This document shows, in pieces, positions 48,501 through 54,141 of a stretch of DNA of 54,141 nucleotides. Origin of the DNA: an uncultured Candidatus Melainabacteria bacterium (GTDB lineage Bacteria; Cyanobacteriota; Vampirovibrionia; Gastranaerophilales; Gastranaerophilaceae). The notes below the pieces were generated by a model, which had not been told where the DNA came from, searched no databases, and saw only the letters and a program-made list of their open reading frames with translations. A program made the position numbers and the translations under genes. Each line of letters begins with the position of its first letter. Within the stretch, counting starts at the first letter, position 1. The stretch covers positions 1 to 54,141 of the forward strand of contig CAKURL010000008.1 of assembly GCA_934675685.1 (NCBI GenBank), written 5' to 3'.

Positions 48501-49469
48501 CTAATCAAAAAGGTGGCAAGAGACTTTGTGATTGCAAGAGTAAACTTTTTCTTTTGGTTTTTCTTTTGGTTTTTCGGTTTCACAAATTTCAAGCGCGCAT
48601 TCGCACCTTGGGTGGAATTTGCAGCCATTAATTATTTGCGTGATAGGAGAAATTGTTCCTTTGATGTTTTTTAGTTTTTTTCCTCTTTTGCTAGGGAGCG
48701 CTTCTAAAAGAGCCTTTGTATAAGGGTGGAGAGGGCTTTTAAACAAGTCTTTTTGGTCTGCGCTTTCTACTATGTCTCCTAAATACATAATAGTTGCGCT
48801 GTCGCAAAAATTGGAGACAATAGAGAGGTCATGGGTGATTAAAATGATTGTTTTTCCTTCTTCTTTTAATTTTAAAAGGATATCTAAAATTGAATTTGAA
48901 ACGCTCACGTCTAAGGCTGTTGTGGGCTCGTCTGCGAGGATTAAATTTGAATTGGAACATAAGCTCATAGCGATGATGGCCCTTTGTTTCATGCCTCCTG
49001 AAAGCTCGTGTGGATAAGATTTTAAAACTGTATCAATGTTTTTTATTTTAACTTCGTCTAAGGAATTTTTGATGATTTCAAGGTTGTTTTTATCTTTGTT
49101 TGGAAAAATTTCTAAAAGCTGGTTTTCTATTGTATACAAAGGGTTTAAAGACATAAAAGGGTCTTGAGGAATTAAAGAAATTTTCTTACCTCTATATTTT
49201 CTAAATTCTTTTTCTTTCAAGTTTAAAATATCTTTTCCTTCAAAAAAGATTTCGCCCGATTTTATAGCTGCATTTTTAGGCAAAAGCCTTAAAATAGTGT
49301 TAATCAAGACAGATTTTCCGCAGCCCGATTCTCCCGCCAAAGCGTGGATTTTGCCTTTTTCAAAGGATAGATTAATCGAATTTAGAGCATAAAAAAATTC
49401 TTTTTCTAAATCTCTGTTTTCAAGATAAAAGCCGACCGATAAATCTTTGATTTCCAAAATATTTTCCAT
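48501..49469 (-). CDS. ABC transporter ATPase, oligopeptide/dipeptide (OppD/DppD) type
   Basis: 322 residues. Walker A GESGCGKS, Q-loop IPQDPF, signature LSGGMKQR, Walker B LILADEPTTALD and switch ITHDLS are all present. The C-terminal oligo_HPY region is seen as HPYTKALLEALPS, followed by CKFHPRCECALEICE, a Cys cluster found in several OppD/DppD proteins and thought to bind an Fe-S cluster. Permease, binding protein and the second ATPase (OppF) are not adjacent, so it is an orphan ATPase. Leaderless geometry at the start. Confidence 0.92.
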   Translation of the reverse strand: MENILEIKDLSVGFYLENRDLEKEFFYALNSINLSFEKGKIHALAGESGCGKSVLINTILRLLPKNAAIKSGEIFFEGKDILNLKEKEFRKYRGKKISLIPQDPFMSLNPLYTIENQLLEIFPNKDKNNLEIIKNSLDEVKIKNIDTVLKSYPHELSGGMKQRAIIAMSLCSNSNLILADEPTTALDVSVSNSILDILLKLKEEGKTIILITHDLSIVSNFCDSATIMYLGDIVESADQKDLFKSPLHPYTKALLEALPSKRGKKLKNIKGTISPITQIINGCKFHPRCECALEICETEKPKEKPKEKVYSCNHKVSCHLFD

Positions 49470-49475
49470 ATTGGA

Positions 49476-49481
49476 ATTATA
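49476..49481 (-). promoter_or_regulatory. -10 box of the ABC ATPase gene (leaderless geometry)
   Basis: TATAAT on the minus strand, exactly six bases before the ATG at 49469. Confidence 0.5.
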
Positions 49482-49522
49482 TCATATCGAATTTGATTTT
49501 TTATACCCTAAAAAGGATAAAA

Positions 49523-49789
49523 TTAGTTGTCATTTTCAAATTGAGAAACGGCGTTCGCAGAAATTTCAGCCAAAAGACGAGATAGCTCAAGCCCCGAGAC
49601 CATTACTTCCAAGATTAGTTGCGAATTGATTAAGATTTTGTCTCCGTATTCCATCGTTTCCGGGTCGAGCGCCAAAAACTCTACAAAATCCTCTCCGACA
49701 TAAAGAATTTTCCCAAATTCCGCATCTGTTGCCCATCTTAAAAACACAACAGTTTGTTCAAACATTTTTAGTTTTTGTACCATCTTCAT
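49523..49789 (-). CDS. Small acidic hypothetical protein
   Basis: 88 residues, not recognised. Composition suggests a small beta-rich fold in the first two thirds (KILYVGEDFVEFLAL, DKILINSQLILEVMV) and a helix at the end (LELSRLLAEISANAV). Acidic C terminus. The gene is divergent from the lipoate/octanoate transferase with only 23 bases between start codons. Its TATCAT box (49796-49801) lies six bases before the ATG, intertwined with the -10 of the other gene. Confidence 0.6.
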   Translation of the reverse strand: MKMVQKLKMFEQTVVFLRWATDAEFGKILYVGEDFVEFLALDPETMEYGDKILINSQLILEVMVSGLELSRLLAEISANAVSQFENDN

Positions 49790-49794
49790 ACTTA

Positions 49795-49805
49795 TATGAT
49801 ATGAT
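49795..49805. promoter_or_regulatory. Interlocked divergent -10 boxes
   Basis: TATCAT on the minus strand (49796-49801) is six bases from the ATG at 49789; TATGAT on the plus strand (49800-49805) is seven bases from the ATG at 49813. Both genes would be leaderless or nearly so. Confidence 0.5.
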
Positions 49806-49812
49806 TTATTTT

Positions 49813-50478
49813 ATGAAAGTCAATTTTATAGAAGAAAATTGTAACATTGTAAATAATGGAAAAGAAAATATGTCTTTTGACCTTGGCATGTTGGATTTTG
49901 CAATTAAAAATAAAATTGATTATGCGCTTGTGCGCTTTTACCAATGGTATCCAAAATGCATTTCTTTAGGAAGAAACCAAAAAGAAGATTGTTATTCTGA
50001 TTTTGGGCTCGATGTCGTAAAACGCCCGAGCGGAGGAAGAGCGCTCTTGCATGATAAGGAATTAACATATTGCTTTATAAGCCCCATTTTTAAACCTAGC
50101 ATTATAGAAAGCTATAAAGATATCTCAGACGGGCTCATCTTGGGCTTTTCAAAGCTCGGGGTTGAATTGACTTATGCAAAGCAAGAAAATGAAAATTTAA
50201 ATTATTGCATGAATATCTCCTCGGGCGCCGATGTGTCTTATAAAGGAAGAAAATTTATAGGTTCTGCTCAATATCGAAAAGAAGGATATTTATTGCAGCA
50301 TGGCTCTATTCCATACGAGCTTGATTTTGAATTGATTGAGAAAATATTTAAACAAGTTGTAAAAAAAGAACATATCATTACTTTAAATGAAATTTCAGAA
50401 GAAATCAAAAAAGAATTTTCCACAAGAGAAATCATAGAAGCTTTAAAAGAAGGCTTTAGGGAAAAATTTGAAAAATAA
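49813..50478 (+). CDS. Lipoate/octanoate transferase, LipM/LplA-like
   Basis: 221 residues of the biotin/lipoate protein ligase fold. Conserved: KRPSGGRALLHDKELTYCF (substrate binding), YCMNISSGADVSYKGRKF with a Cys at the octanoyl-accepting place of LipM, the catalytic Lys in GRKFIGSAQ, and LLQHGSIPYEL. The Cys favours octanoyltransferase LipM, but the size is shorter than the usual ~275, so lipoate ligase is possible. The frame is open upstream to 49729; the ATG at 49813 fits the promoter and the family start. Confidence 0.78.
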   Translation: MKVNFIEENCNIVNNGKENMSFDLGMLDFAIKNKIDYALVRFYQWYPKCISLGRNQKEDCYSDFGLDVVKRPSGGRALLHDKELTYCFISPIFKPSIIESYKDISDGLILGFSKLGVELTYAKQENENLNYCMNISSGADVSYKGRKFIGSAQYRKEGYLLQHGSIPYELDFELIEKIFKQVVKKEHIITLNEISEEIKKEFSTREIIEALKEGFREKFEK

Positions 50479-50500
50479 TAATTTATTTTTTAGCAATAAA

Positions 50501-50535
50501 AAAGCGAAGCCTTTAAAATAAAAGAGCTTCGCTTT
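50501..50535 (-). terminator. Rho-independent terminator after HU gene
   Basis: AAAGCGAAGC (50501-50510) pairs with GCTTCGCTTT (50526-50535). On the minus strand the stem runs into six T. Also ends transcription from the left. Confidence 0.8.
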
Positions 50536-50553
50536 AAATTTATCTTCAAAAAA

Positions 50554-50832
50554 CTATTTTTTGTTAACCAATTCTTTGAATTTTTTACCAGCAGAAAAAG
50601 CAGGAACAGTTTTAGCTGCGATTTTGATTTCTTTACCTGTTTGAGGGTTGCGGCCAGTTCTAGCTGCTCTTTTTCTTGATTCAAAAGTACCGAAGCCAAC
50701 TAAAGTAACTTTGTCGCCTTTAGAAACTGTTTTTTGGATAGTTTCTACTAAGCTGTTTAATACTTCAGCTGCGTCTTTTTGAGTAACTTTAGCTTTTTTT
50801 GCAATTTCTTGTACTAATTCTTCTTTGTTCAT
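50554..50832 (-). CDS. hup: DNA-binding protein HU
   Basis: 92-residue histone-like protein. Typical DNABII sequence: MNKEELVQEIAKKAKVTQKD, VTLVGFGTFESRKRAARTGR (family signature), NPQTGKEIKIAAKTVPAFSA and GKKFKELVNKK. Single gene, with AAGGGG before the ATG and a ~40-base leader from a TATAAT-like box. HU bends and compacts DNA and is abundant, which fits the strong ribosome-binding site and terminator. Confidence 0.97.
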   Translation of the reverse strand: MNKEELVQEIAKKAKVTQKDAAEVLNSLVETIQKTVSKGDKVTLVGFGTFESRKRAARTGRNPQTGKEIKIAAKTVPAFSAGKKFKELVNKK

Positions 50833-50952
50833 TAAGAACCCCTTTCTATATCTCTTGAATAAGATTATATTTGGAAATCAGGCATGTTGCAAGTCTTTTT
50901 TTAAATAAAATTAAGGTTTTGAAATAAATCATCTATTTTTGCTATTTTTTAG

Positions 50953-50958
50953 TATAAT
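50953..50958 (+). promoter_or_regulatory. -10 box of the gene at 50965 (leaderless geometry)
   Basis: TATAAT exactly six bases before the ATG at 50965. Confidence 0.5.
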
Positions 50959-50964
50959 TTTTGT

Positions 50965-51342
50965 ATGAAAAAGCAAAATTTCTTGAGATGGTACGAAAAA
51001 GATGAATATTTAAAAGCATTCATGTCGCTTTTGGAGGGTTTGTCTAAAGAAGCGCAATGCGAAATCGCAATTGACATTATCATGAGAGCGACTTCTTTAA
51101 TTGATAGAGACTATTCAAAAATAATCGAAGATGTCGGCTCTTTTGATCCAAAAGACTTTAAAAGATGGTATGACAAAAATCCAAATATTCACCTCGCAAT
51201 CGAGTCTTTGAGGGATTTAAACGATGAACAAAGAAGCCAAATTGTCCAAGAACTTTCAGAGGATATCTTGAATAGAGAAGAATATAAAATCCCCGATTTA
51301 GACTTAGAAAATATTAATCTTGAAAGCGAAAATGATGTCTAA
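50965..51342 (+). CDS. Hypothetical helical protein with internal RWY repeat
   Basis: 125 residues, not recognised. Two copies of a ~38-residue helical unit: NFLRWYEKDEYLKAFMSLLE plus SKEAQCEIAIDII (residues 5-40), and DFKRWYDKNPNIHLAIESLR plus NDEQRSQIVQELS (residues ~57-95). The shared core is F-x-RWY-[ED]-K. The acidic C terminus ends in a DLDLENINLESEND stretch. Soluble. The 3' end overlaps the SDR gene start by 8-11 bases, so both are likely translated together. Confidence 0.7.
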   Translation: MKKQNFLRWYEKDEYLKAFMSLLEGLSKEAQCEIAIDIIMRATSLIDRDYSKIIEDVGSFDPKDFKRWYDKNPNIHLAIESLRDLNDEQRSQIVQELSEDILNREEYKIPDLDLENINLESENDV

Positions 51343-52039
51343 AAAAAATGTTTTAATTACAGGCGCAAGCTCTGGCATTGGAAAAGAAATAGCGAATACT
51401 TTGAATTCCAACTATAACTTGTTTTTGTCGGGAAGAAGAAAGCTTGATTTAAAAAATTATTTTCCTTGCGCACTAAATAGCTTTTCAGCTTGCGAAGAAT
51501 TATTTTTAAAAGCAAAAGAATATTTTTCTTCTGATGTTGATGTTTTGATTAATTGCGCAGGTCAATATATCTATAGCCCCATAGAAAAGATGGAATTAGA
51601 CAAAATTGAAGATATGATAAATATTAATTTTAAAGCGCCATATTTTCTATCAAAACTTGTAATTCCTGACATGAAAAAAAATAAATGGGGAAGAATAGTG
51701 AATATTGGCTCTATTTCAGGCTCCGTAGGAGAAGGAAATGCAACATTATATTCATCAACAAAAGCGGCCCTAGGGGGGCTCACAAAAGCCCTTGCCTTGG
51801 AAGTTGCACAAGATAATATAACAATAAATCAAATAAACCCAGGGTGGGTTAAAACGCCCCTAAGCGACAATTGTTTAGATGAAGAAGATAAAAAAGAAGT
51901 GATAGATGTCACTCCTCAAGGAAGGTTTATTGAACCCATTGAAGTTGCAAAATTGTGCGAATATTTGCTTTTAGACTACTCAAAAGGTATCACAGGGCAA
52001 AATATTAATCTTTGCGCTGGGCTTTCTATAGGTTGCTAA
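51332..52039 (+). CDS. Short-chain dehydrogenase/reductase, 3-oxoacyl-ACP reductase-like
   Basis: 235 residues. NAD(P)-binding GASSGIGKE (residues ~11-19), NCAGQYIYSP, the catalytic Ser in IGSISGSVGE and YSSTKAALGGLTKA with the Tyr-x-x-x-Lys pair, then NQINPGWVKT. Typical FabG-like SDR, but without fatty-acid genes nearby the substrate is open. The first ATG of a pair at 51332/51335 is chosen; both overlap the end of the upstream gene. A TTG at 51320 is less likely. Confidence 0.85.
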   Translation: MMSKKNVLITGASSGIGKEIANTLNSNYNLFLSGRRKLDLKNYFPCALNSFSACEELFLKAKEYFSSDVDVLINCAGQYIYSPIEKMELDKIEDMININFKAPYFLSKLVIPDMKKNKWGRIVNIGSISGSVGEGNATLYSSTKAALGGLTKALALEVAQDNITINQINPGWVKTPLSDNCLDEEDKKEVIDVTPQGRFIEPIEVAKLCEYLLLDYSKGITGQNINLCAGLSIGC

Positions 52040-52048
52040 TTTTTTATA

Positions 52049-52819
52049 CTAATTTTTTAAATTCTTTTTTAAAAGAATTTCTTTTGCTTCTTTTAAAGCT
52101 TCAAAAACAATTTGCCTTGAATATTTTAATTGTTCTAAAGTCGTGCTATGGACGCCTTTAAAGACGCAAGGAATGTTTAATTTTTCATATTTTGTTTGGT
52201 CGACTTCGAAAAATGGCAAAATATCAAGAGCTTTTAAGTGGTTTAAGCTTGCAAGCGCGTGACCTAAGTCTTTTAGATATTTTTCTAATGAAGTCACATT
52301 TGGGATTACTATGTGGCGAAGCCAATAGTCTTTTTTGTTGTTTTCTAAGAATTTTAAAAAGCCAACCATGTTCTCAATTGGTTTTTGAGTGAGTTTTTTG
52401 TGCTCAATTGGGTCAATATGTTTAATGTCTACGATAAATAAATCGCAATATTTAACTAATTCTAAATATTTCTCGTTTTCTTTTAGGTTATATAAAAGCC
52501 CAGATGTCAAAAGGGTTGTGTGGATATTTTTTTCTTTTGCTTTTTTAAATAAATCTATTACAAAATCCAGCTGCAAAAGCGCTTCGCCCCCAGAAACGCT
52601 AAGCCCTCCTTGAGAAAGAGAAGATTTTATTTTGTCAAATTTTTCTAAAATTTCTTCGCTTGTGAGTTTTTGGTTGATTGTGGTACTCCAAGTTTCTACG
52701 TCTTTACAATATAAACATCTCACTGGGCAACCTTGTAAATTCACGACAAAGCGAATCCCCGGGCCATGGTTTGTGCTGCAATTTTCAAATGAGTTTATGT
52801 TTCCAAAAATTTTTTCCAT
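52049..52819 (-). CDS. pflA: Pyruvate formate-lyase-activating-type radical SAM enzyme
   Basis: 256 residues. The cluster motif is CPVRCLYC (CX3CX2C) in VVNLQGCPVRCLYCKDVETW, with GPGIRFVVN before it and LSVSGGEALLQLDF after it, all PflA hallmarks. Generates the glycyl radical on a pyruvate formate-lyase-type enzyme in anaerobes. The target gene (pflB) is not in the window, so a different glycyl-radical enzyme target is possible. It starts 20 bases after the cdaA stop and is probably cotranscribed with it. Confidence 0.88.
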   Translation of the reverse strand: MEKIFGNINSFENCSTNHGPGIRFVVNLQGCPVRCLYCKDVETWSTTINQKLTSEEILEKFDKIKSSLSQGGLSVSGGEALLQLDFVIDLFKKAKEKNIHTTLLTSGLLYNLKENEKYLELVKYCDLFIVDIKHIDPIEHKKLTQKPIENMVGFLKFLENNKKDYWLRHIVIPNVTSLEKYLKDLGHALASLNHLKALDILPFFEVDQTKYEKLNIPCVFKGVHSTTLEQLKYSRQIVFEALKEAKEILLKKNLKN

Positions 52820-52839
52820 TAGTTTTTCTTTTCGTTAGT

Positions 52840-53748
52840 TTATTGATTTTTTCCAAAAATGTTGTCGAATTTGATGAAGCTTTTTTCGTGGTGTCTTTTT
52901 TCTTCTTGTTTATAGCCCAAGATGCGAACCAAATCAGCCTTCAATTTTCCTAAATCTTCATATTTTTTCAAAATTCCATCAATCGCAACGCTCACGTCTC
53001 CCGTTTCTTCTGAAACAACAATACAAGCACAATCAGGATACACTTCAGATACCCCAATCGCAGCCCTGTGGCGCGTTCCATATCTCCAAGAAAGTTTTGG
53101 GTTTTCAGTCAAAGGCAACAACACTCCTGCCGAGATGATTTTTTCGTCTCTGATTACCACAGCGCCATCGTGCAAAGGAGTTTTTGGAAAGAAAATAGTC
53201 AAAAGCAATTCTTGAGAAATGTCTGCATTTAATTTCACCCCAATATCCGATTGGGTCAGGGAATTCAATTCTTTTTGAAGAACGATGAGCCCTCCTGTTT
53301 TGGATTTTGATAAATATTTAATTGTTTCAATTAATTCTTGCGCGATATCGGTCTTTTTTTCTCTTATCCCTTGAGGGTTTGTCATAAAAAGCTTTTCAAA
53401 AAGATTTCCTTGGCCGATGTAGCCCAAAAACCTTCTTAATTCAGGCTGGAAGATGACAATAAGTGCAAATGCGACTATTGAAACTAAAGTCTTTAAAAAC
53501 ACCCCCAAGATGTTTAGGTTGATTCTGATTAAAATTTCGGAAAAAGCCCACATAACAACAAGCAAAAGTGAGCCTCTCACAAGGCTTTCGCTGTGCGTGC
53601 CTTTGATAAATCTTTGATAAAGATAATAAAGAGAAAAGACTAAAATACATATTTCAAAAATGTTGATTAAAAGCCCCACTCTATCCATTTCGCCTAAGAA
53701 ATGTTGAAATTGGCTCATGATATATACGTCTATGCTTGCAAAATGCAT
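52840..53748 (-). CDS. cdaA: Diadenylate cyclase CdaA
   Basis: 302 residues. Three membrane segments in the first ~100 residues, then the DAC domain: GGLIVLQKELNSL, PKTPLHDGAVVIRDEKI with the DGA motif, and YGTRHRAAIGVSE with the RHR motif. Makes c-di-AMP, which controls potassium and osmolyte uptake and wall homeostasis. GAGG lies before the ATG at 53748; the Met at 53718 gives a more usual N terminus and is an alternative. cdaR (YbbR) and glmM, the usual neighbours, are missing; lysA lies upstream on the same strand 30 bases away. Confidence 0.95.
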   Translation of the reverse strand: MHFASIDVYIMSQFQHFLGEMDRVGLLINIFEICILVFSLYYLYQRFIKGTHSESLVRGSLLLVVMWAFSEILIRINLNILGVFLKTLVSIVAFALIVIFQPELRRFLGYIGQGNLFEKLFMTNPQGIREKKTDIAQELIETIKYLSKSKTGGLIVLQKELNSLTQSDIGVKLNADISQELLLTIFFPKTPLHDGAVVIRDEKIISAGVLLPLTENPKLSWRYGTRHRAAIGVSEVYPDCACIVVSEETGDVSVAIDGILKKYEDLGKLKADLVRILGYKQEEKRHHEKSFIKFDNIFGKNQ

Positions 53749-53778
53749 TTTAACCTCTATTTCCTGCTTTTTCTATTT

Positions 53779-54141
53779 CTATTTTAATCTGTCCAATAAA
53801 ACGTCGTTTTGCGTTAATTCTTCTAAAGTTTGTCTTTTTATGATGACGTCCGATTTTCCGTCTTTGATTAAAACCATGGCCGGTTTTAACATGCGATTAT
53901 AATTTGAAGACATTGAATAGCAATATGCCCCTGTGTCATACACGCAAAGAATATCGTCTGTTTCTGGGTCGTTTAGCTCAATATCTTTTATCAAAATGTC
54001 TCCCGATTCGCAGAATTTTCCTGCAACGGTGACTTTCTTATAGTTTTCTTTTTCTTTTGCGTTCGCGATTTCTGCTTCATATTTTGCGCCATACATAGAA
54101 GGCCTTGGGTTGTCTGCCATGCCCCCATCTATAGCAACATA
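53779..54141 (-). CDS. lysA: Diaminopimelate decarboxylase, C-terminal part
   Basis: The frame is open to the window edge, so only the last 120 residues are seen. YVAIDGGMADNPRPSMYGAK is the typical start of the LysA beta-sandwich domain; KFCESGDIL supplies the active-site Cys-Glu-Ser pattern, and VYDTGAYCYSMSSNYN the substrate-side Tyr loop. Converts meso-DAP to lysine. It connects to the DapL-like aminotransferase at 17502. Followed by cdaA. Confidence 0.93.
   Translation of the reverse strand, partial: YVAIDGGMADNPRPSMYGAKYEAEIANAKEKENYKKVTVAGKFCESGDILIKDIELNDPETDDILCVYDTGAYCYSMSSNYNRMLKPAMVLIKDGKSDVIIKRQTLEELTQNDVLLDRLK

Noticed and set aside
48560..48640. Cys cluster of the ABC ATPase as a separate ferredoxin-like gene
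   Set aside because: It is in frame with the ATPase and matches the known Cys-rich oligo_HPY tail of OppD/DppD proteins.

Overview
The window is a low-GC (roughly one third G+C by eye), gene-dense bacterial chromosome segment with no phage or plasmid backbone. The mixture of genes fits a non-photosynthetic, fermentative relative of the Cyanobacteria (Vampirovibrionia/Melainabacteria, Gastranaerophilales-like). It combines a mini-RNase III, MurT-type lipid II amidation, an LL-DAP-aminotransferase-like enzyme with LysA, a cyanobacterial-looking omega subunit, CdaA, a flagellar export cluster, EtfAB and a PflA-like activase. The taxonomic call is inference from gene content only.

Layout. 1-5566: end of a YuiF/NhaC-like transporter, then def-fmt-aroH and two M16 peptidase subunits. 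5636-10233: serC, a 45-residue membrane microprotein, a secreted protein, a histidine kinase and a REC-degenerate GGDEF-REC regulator, and a secreted metallophosphoesterase. 10292-13489: translation cluster rpmG, tRNA-Trp, secE, nusG, rplK, rplA plus a GtrA-like membrane protein. 13505-20741: a GAF-GAF-GGDEF cyclase, methyltransferase, ylxR, hpf, aminotransferase, secreted SH3 protein and pgi. 20810-27927: a RelA/SpoT-domain protein, several Ala/Gly-rich putative membrane proteins, mrnC, leuA, a purine nucleoside phosphorylase and rpoZ-like. 27987-34661 (minus): flagellar flhA-fliH-fliG-like-fliF-fliE and a lytic transglycosylase. 34761-39802: a putative membrane protein, hemW, SIS-domain protein, etfB, etfA. 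39814-45025: accessory island with a degenerate tRNA-Arg copy, tRNA-Arg(CCT), tRNA-Lys(CTT), tandem copies of the tRNA-Lys 3' end, a palindromic insertion, a structured repeat element and one 1403-residue NTPase-nuclease gene. 45142-54141: murT, a putative membrane protein, maf, an oligopeptide-type ABC ATPase, a lipoate/octanoate transferase, HU, an SDR, a PflA-like activase, cdaA and the end of lysA.

The best candidate for an undescribed system is the island at 39.8-45.0 kb. Its single very AT-rich gene encodes a NACHT/STAND-like NTPase, a long helical middle and a C-terminal PD-(D/E)XK-like domain, the build expected of an NLR-like anti-phage sensor with the effector at the C terminus. It sits behind a tRNA-Lys whose 3' end is repeated three times. 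A ~140-bp element beside it recurs at 10.6 kb after rpmG; the two copies are collinear and keep the same stems with compensatory base changes, so they may encode a structured RNA or be a small mobile repeat.

Two wider patterns stand out. At least eleven operon heads have a -10 hexamer (seven of them exact TATAAT) exactly six bases before the start codon, the geometry expected of leaderless mRNAs, and several divergent pairs share one palindromic ATTATAAT. Several otherwise unrelated proteins carry a short F-[KQT]-[GAS] motif near the N terminus, followed in most by Ala/Gly-rich hydrophobic stretches. Synthases or synthase-like domains for c-di-GMP, c-di-AMP and (p)ppGpp are all present in this one window.
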